Assembly (NCBI RefSeq): GCF_900289175.1
Contig: NZ_LT985747.1
Coordinates: forward strand, 112,506-176,505
Direction of reading: 5' to 3'
Origin: Paenibacillus faecalis
GTDB taxonomy: Bacteria > Bacillota > Bacilli > Paenibacillales > Paenibacillaceae
DNA length: 64,000 bases
Below are positions 15,414-23,576 of this stretch, in pieces. A program made the position numbers and the translations under genes. Position 1 is the first letter of the stretch; each line of letters begins with the position of its first letter. Below the pieces are notes generated by a model. That model had not been told where the DNA came from, did not search any database, and was given only the letters and a program-made list of their open reading frames with translations.

Positions 15414-18053
15414 ATGAGAAAGTCTCGTTCCTTAAAAAAAGAACTTATATATTCCTTCTTATCGATCACATTTATTTCAATTGCTTTTCTTGGCGTTTTT
15501 CAAATTTATCAAGTATCCTCTTTAATTAAAGAAAATCAAAGGTATCAAGCACAAACAACGAAATATCTTTCAGATTACATCGACAACTATACTGTTGACC
15601 ATAAAAAAGCTATCCAAACAGAAGCCATGCATATTAAAGAAGCGTTTCAAAATCGTGATCATCATGCCATTAAACAACAGCTTAGAAATATAAAATTGAA
15701 TTATCCTGGCTTTGTTAACTTATATGTTGGGGATAGCAATGGACAATCGATTGTATTTTACCCGGAAGTGTATACAGATGGAGCACAAAGAGAAAATCTT
15801 AATTTCAGTGACCGCTTCTACTACAAGGAAGTAGTGAAGACGAAATCAACAGTCATATCCCCTGTTTATCATGGAAGAGGCGGTACAGATGTTTTATTAG
15901 TAGCGATCGTTTCCCCCATTCTGAATGACGAAGGAAAAATGATTGGATATGTCCTAGGTGCGCTAGATTTAAATGCTTTAGGTGAGCATATAAAAAATCG
16001 AAGCTTCGGGGAAGAAGGATATGCGGTTGTCATTGATCAAGAAAAGAATGTTATTGTTCATCCATATGTAGACACAAGAAGAGAACTCGTAAACCTCTCT
16101 AATTCAAAGATCGTTCAATATATTGAAAAACAGCAAGATAACGCAGGCAGCGGCTATTTTGAGTTAGAGAATCCAAGAGAGGATGTATATTTAACCTACG
16201 AAAAAATCAGCTCACTAGATTGGACGATCTGGGTTACGAAACCTTCCGATGCCATCACCAATACGTATAAAAAAACCATTTTTACTGTCCTAATCTTTCT
16301 TTTAGTTACTGCCATAGTTATGGTCGGTATAAGCCTTTTCTTAACAAACCGACTTGAAAAAACGCTCCGATTTTTGCTCGATTATATTAAAGATTATACA
16401 AACGGCATTAAACAAAAAAAATCAACAATTAAAAGAAGACATGGTCTACAAGAAACTGAAGAGTTATTTTACTATTTCAATAATATGATTGATGAAGTGG
16501 AGAAAAATAGAAAGGATTTAATCAATCTGAATAAAGAGCTTGAAGGTAGAGTTCAGGAAAGAACCGCTAATTTAAGAAATAAAAATTCAGAGCTTAAAGC
16601 CGTAAATAAATTGATCACCTCTGTTTCCTCAAATAAAGACTTAGCTCATTTTATTCAGCATTGCTTAAGAAAAATTGAACCATTAATAGATTATTCTATT
16701 CATGTGTTCTTTCAAGATTTAGCGGTTACGAACAAAACGATTCATACCAATCAAAATTTACCAGAATATCTTAAAGAAAATATGGTTGGAGAGCAACAAT
16801 ATATGGAGCCTATTCAAATTGAAAAAGATCATAAAGGTTTTTTAATTGTTGATCTTACTTGTGAACAACCGGTTACGAAAAGTGATCAGGAATTTCTTCA
16901 TACATTTGCAGGATCATTAGCTATCATGCTACAAAATAAATTTTTCTTCGATCAAATTCGAAACAAGCATGCCATACTGCAAGCCGTTTTAGAAAGTATG
17001 TCAGAAGGTTTAATGCTCGTTAACAATCAAAAAGAGGTTGATTATGTAAATGAATTCTTCCTAAATGTAGTTGCAAATGGAGCAAAGCATGAGTTAGTTA
17101 AACTAGACGATGTATATAAGCAATTTGTTACATTATTTGATGTTGATAATGAAGAATTGTCAGACTTTTTCTCTAACAAAAAAGGTGAACTTAAATTAGA
17201 GTACAAGCCAAGATCAAAGAAACCAAAGTATTATGTCCTTCACAAGTTTTCGGTTTTATTAGACGATTATACGATTGGAGAAGGCTTGCTATTACATGAT
17301 ATTACAAAGGAAGAGGAAATTGATACATTAAAAAATAACTTGATTTCTCTTGCGTCCCATGAATTTAAAACGCCGATAACGAATATTAAAGGCAGTGTTG
17401 AAACATTGTTACGCCAAGAAGTAGAATGGGAGCCAGAATTTCAACAGGAGCTTTTAGAAGGAATACATGAAGATATTGATAGAATTCTACATTTGGTGAA
17501 CGACTGGATGGATATATCGAAGATCGATTCAGGAACGATGTACGTAGAACGTAATATTACCCGGGCGGATCAAATTATTAAAAAATCGATGGAACAAATC
17601 CCTTTATCATTACGAGAAAATGCGGTTTTTCGTTTTCATAACCATCTTCATGAAGATTTCACTTTTTATGCTGATAAAATCCGTGTTCAGCAGGTGCTCA
17701 TTAATTTATTTACGAATGCCCTTCGCTATAATGATGCAAGCATAAAGAAAATTGATGTGACGCTAGATATGGTGAGGGATTATGTGACGATAACGGTTTC
17801 AGATAACGGGATTGGTATCTCAAAAGACCATATATCGAAAATTTTCAACCGTTTTTACCAGGTGGATGTTACTGCCACGAGAAGGACAGGTGGAACTGGA
17901 TTAGGACTAGCCATATGCATTGGGATTATGGAAGCACATGAGGGGAAAATAGAAGTGATTAGTGAGCCTGGTAAAGGCAGTTCATTTATCCTCTATTTCC
18001 CTAAAAAAGAAGGAGAGCGTAAAGATGAAAACTCAAAAGATTTGTATCGTTGA
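15414..18053 (+). CDS. Membrane sensor histidine kinase with dCache sensor, GAF and PAS domains
   Basis: An 879-residue kinase. TM1 lies at about residues 12-32. A roughly 250-residue extracellular double-Cache-like domain follows (NLNFSDRFYYKEVVKTKST, then GGTDVLLVAIVSPILND) and TM2 at about 287-310. Then come a coiled coil (ERTANLRNKNSELKAV), a GAF-like part (about 405-515), a PAS domain (about 530-640), HisKA with H649 in LASHEFKTPI, and HATPase (DNGIGIS, TGGTGLGLAI). dCache domains commonly bind small carboxylates or amino acids, so direct sensing of oxalurate, oxamate or oxalate is a fair inference. CAGGAGGGCGAAA before ATG 15414. It overlaps its regulator gene by 29 nt. Confidence 0.92.
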   Translation: MRKSRSLKKELIYSFLSITFISIAFLGVFQIYQVSSLIKENQRYQAQTTKYLSDYIDNYTVDHKKAIQTEAMHIKEAFQNRDHHAIKQQLRNIKLNYPGFVNLYVGDSNGQSIVFYPEVYTDGAQRENLNFSDRFYYKEVVKTKSTVISPVYHGRGGTDVLLVAIVSPILNDEGKMIGYVLGALDLNALGEHIKNRSFGEEGYAVVIDQEKNVIVHPYVDTRRELVNLSNSKIVQYIEKQQDNAGSGYFELENPREDVYLTYEKISSLDWTIWVTKPSDAITNTYKKTIFTVLIFLLVTAIVMVGISLFLTNRLEKTLRFLLDYIKDYTNGIKQKKSTIKRRHGLQETEELFYYFNNMIDEVEKNRKDLINLNKELEGRVQERTANLRNKNSELKAVNKLITSVSSNKDLAHFIQHCLRKIEPLIDYSIHVFFQDLAVTNKTIHTNQNLPEYLKENMVGEQQYMEPIQIEKDHKGFLIVDLTCEQPVTKSDQEFLHTFAGSLAIMLQNKFFFDQIRNKHAILQAVLESMSEGLMLVNNQKEVDYVNEFFLNVVANGAKHELVKLDDVYKQFVTLFDVDNEELSDFFSNKKGELKLEYKPRSKKPKYYVLHKFSVLLDDYTIGEGLLLHDITKEEEIDTLKNNLISLASHEFKTPITNIKGSVETLLRQEVEWEPEFQQELLEGIHEDIDRILHLVNDWMDISKIDSGTMYVERNITRADQIIKKSMEQIPLSLRENAVFRFHNHLHEDFTFYADKIRVQQVLINLFTNALRYNDASIKKIDVTLDMVRDYVTITVSDNGIGISKDHISKIFNRFYQVDVTATRRTGGTGLGLAICIGIMEAHEGKIEVISEPGKGSSFILYFPKKEGERKDENSKDLYR

Positions 18054-18741
18054 TGATGAACCGAAGATTTTACGCTTTGTTTCAGCTAACTTAAAATCTG
18101 TCGGTTATGAAGTAACAACTGTCAGCTCTGGGGAAGAGCTTTTTGAGAAGTTTGATCTTGTCTTGCCTGACTTAATTTTGCTCGATATTATGATGCCTGG
18201 CCAGGATGGTTTTTGTGTATTAGAAAAGCTTCGCAAGTTCTCAAATGTACCCGTTATTATGCTTACTGCTAGAAGTAATCCAAAGGATAAAGTGCAAGGA
18301 TTAAATGTTGGTGCGGATGATTATTTAACAAAACCTTTTTCATTAGACGAACTTTTCGCAAGAGTAAATGCGGTCTTGAGAAGAAGTCAATCAAGCTTAA
18401 CGGATCCTCAAAAGACAAATACATCTGTTATTCGCACTGGTGAACTAACGATTGATCTCGGCAGTAAGCGGTGCTGGATTAATGACAATGAATTTAAGCT
18501 TACACAAACTGAGTATTCCGTGATGGAAATTTTAGCGCTTAATTTAGATAAAGTCGTTCAGCACGAATCATTATTATCAGAAGTTTGGGGACCACAATAC
18601 CGGGACGATATTGAATACTTACGCGTTGGCATTGCTAGAATTCGCCGAAAAATTAAAGAGGCCTTACAAAAAAATAAAGTAGAATACATTGTAACTTATC
18701 CGGGTCTTGGATATATGCTGAAAAGTATTCCGAAAGAATAA
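18025..18741 (+). CDS. OmpR-family response regulator
   Basis: A 238-residue regulator. The receiver domain (1-120) shows IVDDEPK, the phospho-acceptor D54 in LLDIMMPG, MLTAR and LTKPFS. The C-terminal winged helix shows FKLTQTEYSVMEILALN and the RVGIARIRRKI recognition helix. The frame is open from 17962, inside the kinase gene, but ATG 18025 has AAGGAGA just upstream. OmpR regulators bind direct repeats as dimers, which suits the AATGTAA repeats found in front of fdrA and the MFS gene. Autonomous promoter not seen; it is cotranscribed with the kinase. Confidence 0.94.
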   Translation: MKTQKICIVDDEPKILRFVSANLKSVGYEVTTVSSGEELFEKFDLVLPDLILLDIMMPGQDGFCVLEKLRKFSNVPVIMLTARSNPKDKVQGLNVGADDYLTKPFSLDELFARVNAVLRRSQSSLTDPQKTNTSVIRTGELTIDLGSKRCWINDNEFKLTQTEYSVMEILALNLDKVVQHESLLSEVWGPQYRDDIEYLRVGIARIRRKIKEALQKNKVEYIVTYPGLGYMLKSIPKE

Positions 18742-18755
18742 GTTGTTTTGTTTCT

Positions 18756-18791
18756 CCTGTACCTGCTCATAAGCAGTACAGGATTTTTTTT
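18756..18791 (+). terminator. Terminator of the two-component operon
   Basis: CCTGTAC and GTACAGG enclose a small inner stem and are followed directly by eight Ts. Confidence 0.88.
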
Positions 18792-18795
18792 ATGC

Positions 18796-18863
18796 TTTTT
18801 TTATCTTTTCGCAATGTAAACCCTTTCATTTTTATTCGACTGTAATGCTATTTATTTTATATT
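18796..18863 (+). promoter_or_regulatory. MFS-gene promoter with the second operator copy
   Basis: 18811-18846 matches 10082-10117 at 35 of 36 positions. The T-tract to the left is also conserved. TATATT at 18858-18863 lies at the same 47-nt offset as TATAAT in the fdrA copy, so operator and promoter were duplicated or kept as a unit. Confidence 0.65.
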
Positions 18864-18939
18864 TTACTTGAGGTTGAAATATTAGCATTTTTACTTACAG
18901 TCCACACAAAATAAATATTGATTAGGAGGAAAAAACAAA

Positions 18940-20178
18940 ATGGCTAATCACACGGAACAAGAAAAGCCAGAAGGTCGTATTCCCTACTGGGTCAAAATCA
19001 CCATTGTATTCTTATTAGGTTGGATTGCAATTTATGCAACTCGTGCAATCCTTAACCCTGTCATGGACGATATTCAAGCAGAATTTAATTTATCTGCTGC
19101 ACAGTTAGGGTTAATTAGTAGTATCTTCTTTATTGGTTACGCTGGACTCAACGTACCGTCTGGAATATTAGGAGATAAGTTTGGTAAGAAAAGGGTACTC
19201 GTACCAGGGGTTATTATTTTCGGTATTATGGCTGCAGTAACAGGGGGAATGCCTTCATTCGGTTTATTCATGTTTGCTTGGCTATTGGTCGGTATATTCC
19301 AGGGCTTTTATTATGGGCCACAGTACGGAATTTCATCTGAAGCGATTCCAAAAAAACACATTACACTAGGTAGTGCGATTATTAACAGTGGGATGGCATT
19401 CGGTTTATCCATCGGTTACTTTGTTTCTAGCTACACAGTTGATACGCTAGGAATGAGCTGGAGAGCACCATTTTACATTATTGCAATCCCTGTTGTTCTT
19501 ATCGGTTTATTAATGTGGTGGGTTATTAAGGACAAGCCAAAAACGTCAGTAGAAAAAGCCGCTGAAAATGGCGGCCAAAAATTAAAGATAAGTGAACTAT
19601 TTAGCAAAAACTTAATTTTCACTTACATTACCATCTTCTGTGCTATTTATGCTTTCTTCGTAGTTGTTACTTGGATTCCGTACTATTTGGAGCACGCACG
19701 TGGAATCGCTGGTACAGAGGTTGCATTCGTATCCTCTTTAGTTCCATGGGCAGCAATTCCAGGCTCAATCTTCTTTAGTTGGATTGCAGATAGAATGGGT
19801 AAACGTCGTCCAGTGCTACTTGTAATGCTTCCACTTTCCATTATTGCAACTGTTTCAATTGTAGCATTTGATAGCATGTGGATTTTATATGCTTCATTAA
19901 TCGGCTACGGAATTTTCGGTAAAATAAGCACAAACCCTGTTCTTGTTGCGGTCGTTGCCGATAACGCTCCTAAGCATGCATTAGGTACTGCATTCGGTTT
20001 GTATAATTTCATCGGAATGTGTGGCTCTATTTTAGCACCATATATTACAGGTTGGCTTACTGATATTACAGGTTCATTAAATGCTGGGTTCTATTTCGCA
20101 GCAGGATTACTCGTTATCGGTACAATTTCAGTTCTGTTTATTAAAGAAGGCGAAGCTGCTCCAAACCTAAGGAAATAG
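18940..20178 (+). CDS. MFS transporter, probable carrier for the oxalurate/oxamate pathway
   Basis: A 412-residue, 12-helix major facilitator. The family's loop 2-3 signature is GDKFGKKR and the second-half copy is ADRMGKRR. Its layout resembles anion or organic-acid MFS carriers (OxlT, hexuronate and glycerol-phosphate types). It has its own promoter, which carries the same operator as fdrA, so it should be co-regulated with the carbamoyltransferase operon. The natural inference is substrate uptake, possibly in exchange for the product. GATTAGGAGG before ATG 18940. The substrate cannot be read from the sequence. Confidence 0.88.
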   Translation: MANHTEQEKPEGRIPYWVKITIVFLLGWIAIYATRAILNPVMDDIQAEFNLSAAQLGLISSIFFIGYAGLNVPSGILGDKFGKKRVLVPGVIIFGIMAAVTGGMPSFGLFMFAWLLVGIFQGFYYGPQYGISSEAIPKKHITLGSAIINSGMAFGLSIGYFVSSYTVDTLGMSWRAPFYIIAIPVVLIGLLMWWVIKDKPKTSVEKAAENGGQKLKISELFSKNLIFTYITIFCAIYAFFVVVTWIPYYLEHARGIAGTEVAFVSSLVPWAAIPGSIFFSWIADRMGKRRPVLLVMLPLSIIATVSIVAFDSMWILYASLIGYGIFGKISTNPVLVAVVADNAPKHALGTAFGLYNFIGMCGSILAPYITGWLTDITGSLNAGFYFAAGLLVIGTISVLFIKEGEAAPNLRK

Positions 20179-20193
20179 GTTATTAAACTTACA

Positions 20194-20231
20194 AATCCCG
20201 AATCTAATTAAATTGATTCGGGATTATTTTA
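20194..20231. terminator. Bidirectional terminator at the right end of the acquired block
   Basis: AATCCCGAATC pairs with GATTCGGGATT around a 10-nt loop, followed by ATTTT. Confidence 0.82.
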
Positions 20232-20275
20232 AATGCTTTTACGTGCTGCGAAAAAACACCCCGATCCAAGCACGT

Positions 20276-20581
20276 TCATGTTTTATTTCCATTGTTAAGC
20301 GAATCTACTTTGGCTATACCTTCTACTAATGCATCACGAAACGCAATTTCCTCATCGTTCACATAACCTTTGAATACAACTTCTGATATATCCTTATGAT
20401 TGAAAAAAATATTGGAGTCTTTGGTTATGTTCCCGTGAGGATAAAAGCATGCGACGTAATCCCATCGTTTCTGTGTGTTGGAATCATTTTGCATTCTTCC
20501 ATAGATCATGAGCGTCTGATCCCAGTCCTTAAATTTCACAACGGAACCGATGGGAAGAAGCTTCTCTTGAATCGCTTCCAT
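20276..20581 (-). CDS. DUF4176-like protein
   Basis: A 101-residue protein. LLPIGSVVKFKDWDQTLMIYG, WDYVACFYPHGN and FFNHKDISEVVFKGY are the pattern of DUF4176, a small domain often encoded with type VII secretion substrates and LXG toxins. GGGGGATAAGC before ATG 20581 sets the start; the longer frame reaches into the preceding gene. Last of three tightly spaced genes (WXG-like, two-TM protein, DUF4176). Molecular function unknown. Confidence 0.72.
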   Translation of the reverse strand: MEAIQEKLLPIGSVVKFKDWDQTLMIYGRMQNDSNTQKRWDYVACFYPHGNITKDSNIFFNHKDISEVVFKGYVNDEEIAFRDALVEGIAKVDSLNNGNKT

Positions 20582-20583
20582 GC

Positions 20584-20796
20584 TTATCCCCCTCTCATTA
20601 TTTTCTTGCCAACAAAATATATAGCCGTAACGACTAAAGGAATAGCCAGCAAAAATGTGATACATATGACAGCCTTTTCTGCCGCAGGCATGCCGCTATC
20701 CAAAAGATTCGGTATAACCGTCCCTAAAACACCAATGATAGCGATGAATATCATAATCTGTTTGAATCTGGCCTCTTTTTGACTCAATGGCTTCAT
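20584..20796 (-). CDS. Small two-helix membrane protein
   Basis: A 70-residue protein with two hydrophobic segments (about 13-31 and 42-62) and a basic C terminus. I do not recognise a family. AGAGAGGAGC precedes ATG 20796. It sits between a WXG100-like gene and a DUF4176 gene and ends 2 nt before the latter's start, so it probably belongs to that secretion-linked unit. Confidence 0.7.
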   Translation of the reverse strand: MKPLSQKEARFKQIMIFIAIIGVLGTVIPNLLDSGMPAAEKAVICITFLLAIPLVVTAIYFVGKKIMRGG

Positions 20797-20819
20797 GCTC
20801 CTCTCTCTTTCCGTGTGGA

Positions 20820-21662
20820 CTATTCTATCGTTATCGCTCCGCCGACACCAACGAGACTCGCACCCGGGCCCAGCGGAATGTGAAACTCCAGGCCCTTTTT
20901 TCCCACTTCTGCTGAACCTCCTACAACGCCAAGAGATGCGGAGCCGCCAATATTCAGCTCCTTGTCGGTAAAAGGGAGCGGAATCTTAAACCCGCCTTCA
21001 TATTTGTTTAAGGTGGCTTCCGCTCCGACGCTGAGCGTGCCTTCCTTTATAGAAGCCTCCACCTCCGCTTTACCGACACTGACGGACCCTTCTACATAAT
21101 CGTTGGAATAACCCGCTTCCACGATGGTAGCTTCTGCATTCGCACCGCTCGTCAGGCTTACTCCGGCCTCGCCCGATATCGCCTTCGCATGAAAGCCTTT
21201 CACTTCATTCTCAACCATACTGCCGCCGACGCTGACACCGTCAACCATTTTATCCACCAAGCTTTTATTGCCAGCAGCTCCGGCGGTTCCTCCAGTTCCC
21301 GCACGAACACCGGCCCCAGCGGCTATCACTCCAAGGCCTCCCCCTGCTGCTGCGGCTCCCTGCATCGATATGCCTGCATCCGAACTTGAACCCGATGCAT
21401 CCACAGTTCGAAATTTATCAGCTATTTGATCCAGCTCGGTCGAGACCGTATGTAAACGTTCAAGAAATTGATTCATGATGACTCGTGCTTGTTGATATTC
21501 TCCATAAAATCGCTCCCGCGTTATCCCTTCCCATTGCTGCTCCATCTGCTGAATACTCTGCTGAAGCCGCTGTACAATGTCACTGCTCAGCTGCCCTGAT
21601 TGGGAAAATTGCGATGATACTTGATTAAGCTGCTCCGGTGTTACCAGAATACGATTGGACAT
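20820..21662 (-). CDS. WXG100-like protein with long Gly/Ala/Val-rich C-terminal region
   Basis: A 280-residue protein. Residues 1-90 are a helical hairpin of WXG100 type: long amphipathic helices, with QQWEGITRERFYGEY supplying the W-x-G turn. Residues 90-140 are Gly/Ala-rich. From about 150 to the end lies beta-prone, repetitive sequence (VSVGKAEVEASIKEGTLSV; GGSASLGVVGGSAEVGKKG). WXG100 proteins are substrates of the type VII (Yuk/Ess) system. No EssC/YukB ATPase is in the window, so secretion would rely on a distant locus. AAGGAGCG precedes ATG 21662. The C-terminal part could be a toxin or a structural domain; neither is proven. Confidence 0.78.
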   Translation of the reverse strand: MSNRILVTPEQLNQVSSQFSQSGQLSSDIVQRLQQSIQQMEQQWEGITRERFYGEYQQARVIMNQFLERLHTVSTELDQIADKFRTVDASGSSSDAGISMQGAAAAGGGLGVIAAGAGVRAGTGGTAGAAGNKSLVDKMVDGVSVGGSMVENEVKGFHAKAISGEAGVSLTSGANAEATIVEAGYSNDYVEGSVSVGKAEVEASIKEGTLSVGAEATLNKYEGGFKIPLPFTDKELNIGGSASLGVVGGSAEVGKKGLEFHIPLGPGASLVGVGGAITIE

Positions 21663-21816
21663 AGACTAACGCTCCTTCTTTTCAATCCTGACCATTTTTT
21701 TCTATTTTAAAATGTCTTCGAATGAATAACAAGAATCTCTAGTTCCAATTTATCTCAATCTTTAGTCACAAATTCAGCCATTAAATAGAAAACTCTTGCT
21801 ATCTGAGCATACATAT

Positions 21817-21843
21817 AAAAAAAGCAGCTCTTGTTAGAGCTGC
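21817..21843 (-). terminator. Terminator of the Sm-like small-protein gene
   Basis: GCAGCTCT/AGAGCTGC perfect stem with a 4-nt loop. On the minus strand it is followed by seven Ts. Confidence 0.88.
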
Positions 21844-21864
21844 ACCATTTCATGAATTTTATAT

Positions 21865-22185
21865 TTAAATAAAGAAGAACGGGAGCAAGAACAACAGCGC
21901 AATAGATCCCCAAGACAACAAGCCTCCAAAAGGACTAAATCCAAAGCCTGGTCCAAAAGCAGAAGTTTGTGCTTTCTGTTTCAAGGATTGCGGCTGTTTT
22001 TTAGCCTTACGCGATTGAGTCGACAGTATCCCAGCCTCCGGGAATGCTTGTTGAAAAATCAGACCATTTTCATTAACTTCACTCAGTGTTCCTGTAAATT
22101 GTCTTCCATCCCGAAGCACAGCGCAAAGCTGACGACCTATATAAGGTTTACAAGTATCTACAGAAAGTGGACTAATGATATGCAC
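21865..22185 (-). CDS. Small protein with Sm-like N-terminal region and hydrophobic tail
   Basis: A 106-residue protein. PYIGRQLCAVLRDGRQFTG followed by LSEVNENGLIFQQ has the look of an Sm-like or DUF2642-type beta barrel. A basic linker (about 58-75) and a Gly/Phe-rich, hydrophobic C terminus ending LLFLLPFFF follow. I do not recognise a named family; similar short proteins are common in spore formers. It starts at GTG 22185 after AAGGAGGATGAGAG. Confidence 0.68.
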   Translation of the reverse strand: MHIISPLSVDTCKPYIGRQLCAVLRDGRQFTGTLSEVNENGLIFQQAFPEAGILSTQSRKAKKQPQSLKQKAQTSAFGPGFGFSPFGGLLSWGSIALLFLLPFFFI

Positions 22186-22290
22186 CTCTCATCCTCCTTA
22201 CCCATCGAATTGATTCATTCTATTCCACAGGATGATATACTGTCAGATACAAACGTCCACTTTTGCAGATTACTTTATATTAAAGTAATA

Positions 22291-22857
22291 TTATCTTGAT
22301 TTTTCATAGGCTTTAATCATCAGATTATGATCAATCGCCCCTTGGTACCGATCCGTAATGACACCTTGAGCATTCAGTACATAGGTTGTCGGATAAGCAA
22401 CAATTTGATACTCATCCGTCACCTGTCCAGTCTGATCATACACCGCTGGGAAAGTAGCGCCCACCTCTTTCAGGAATCGTTTCGCATCACCCGGGCTTTT
22501 TTCCAAATGTGTCATGTTCACCGCCAGTACAACGGCATCCTTGTCTTTATACTCTTCGTAAAAATCCTGCATGTAAGGCATTTCAACTTTGCACGGCGGA
22601 CACCATGATGCCCAAAAGTTCAATAGAACCGTTTTACCGCGGTAATCGGAAAGATGAACAGTTTCCCCGTCCTCCGTCTCCAATGTGAAGTCAGGCGCTC
22701 GATTTCCAACCTTGATTCCTACAGGTATCGTACTATCCAATTCGGCTTCGTTTACACTTCCATCTGTTTGCTGTATCGCTTGCTTGTTATAGTAATCATA
22801 TATCCCCCAGCCAACCAAAGCGGCAAGGATCAACAAAGCAATCCAGTTCTTTCTCAT
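22291..22857 (-). CDS. Membrane-anchored TlpA/ResA-type thiol-disulfide oxidoreductase
   Basis: A 188-residue protein. A single N-terminal helix (about 5-22) anchors a thioredoxin-fold domain outside the membrane. The active site is NFWASWCPPCKVEMP; the cis-Pro loop is AYPTTYVL. Family members reduce or exchange disulfides in extracytoplasmic proteins, for instance apocytochromes. The gene follows a polytopic membrane protein after 3 nt, and the pair lies downstream of a CsoR-like operator. That pairing suggests the neighbour is a redox or anchoring partner. Confidence 0.9.
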   Translation of the reverse strand: MRKNWIALLILAALVGWGIYDYYNKQAIQQTDGSVNEAELDSTIPVGIKVGNRAPDFTLETEDGETVHLSDYRGKTVLLNFWASWCPPCKVEMPYMQDFYEEYKDKDAVVLAVNMTHLEKSPGDAKRFLKEVGATFPAVYDQTGQVTDEYQIVAYPTTYVLNAQGVITDRYQGAIDHNLMIKAYEKSR

Positions 22858-22860
22858 GCA

Positions 22861-23553
22861 TTAGTCACCTCTTTTCACGTTATGGCCAGAATGCCTCTCT
22901 TGTTTGCTGAATAATATGTCCCCGATCAGAATAATGAATGCCAGAATACTGTATGCGATCTGAATCGAGGTGAAGCCGGCTATAACCGTCTGACGTCCTG
23001 CATCAAAAAACGGAATCAATACCGCGCCAATGCTATACCACAAAGCGATCGAAACAAATCCCCGGATCGACGTATCGTATTTAATCCAAGCCCACGCTGC
23101 AAGAACTGCATGAAGAACAGCATACATGAGCGATATTTCATCCATCAAATCATTCCAAATCCATACGAAGACATAACGGGCAAAGCCTCCGGCCAAAAAA
23201 GCCAGCATAGCTGCCTTTACTAGAGAAACAAGCAAAGACCGGTTTTTGTTCAAACGAAAACCAACATACAAGAGTGCTAGAGCCGTTCCGAGCCACACTC
23301 CTTTATCCCCGCCTGTAAAATATAACAACGATAGCGGATGCTGTATCGTTCGAATCGGGTCAAATATAATGATGCTGAATTTCCATACGATGAATCCGAT
23401 GAGCAGCGCATTCACATACGTATCCAGTATCCAAGCGGATTCTTCTCGTGTACGAAGACGCAATCTCAATGCGAGAAAGCCCGCAACAGCTGATATAAAA
23501 AAGACCAAAATATCGATTCGAACCGTCAGAGGACCTAGAACGACCGTACTCAA
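22861..23553 (-). CDS. Polytopic membrane protein, Lgt-like topology, partner of TlpA
   Basis: A 230-residue protein with about seven hydrophobic segments. The start, VLGPLTVRIDILVFFISAV, resembles the beginning of prolipoprotein diacylglyceryl transferase (Lgt), but the catalytic Lgt signature (Arg- and Asn-rich loop) is not seen, so it is not an enzyme of that kind. It starts at TTG 23553 after AAGGAGG. A CsoR-type palindrome lies 35-48 nt upstream of that start codon. Coupled to the TlpA gene. An electron-transfer or chaperone role is only a guess. Confidence 0.7.
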   Translation of the reverse strand: MSTVVLGPLTVRIDILVFFISAVAGFLALRLRLRTREESAWILDTYVNALLIGFIVWKFSIIIFDPIRTIQHPLSLLYFTGGDKGVWLGTALALLYVGFRLNKNRSLLVSLVKAAMLAFLAGGFARYVFVWIWNDLMDEISLMYAVLHAVLAAWAWIKYDTSIRGFVSIALWYSIGAVLIPFFDAGRQTVIAGFTSIQIAYSILAFIILIGDILFSKQERHSGHNVKRGD

Positions 23554-23576
23554 ATCAATTCCTCCTTACTTCAGGG

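Noticed and set aside
9847..20275. Integrase, att sites or flanking direct repeats around the AT-rich block
   Set aside because: I looked at both edges and saw neither a recombinase gene nor convincing matching ends; the mode of acquisition stays open.
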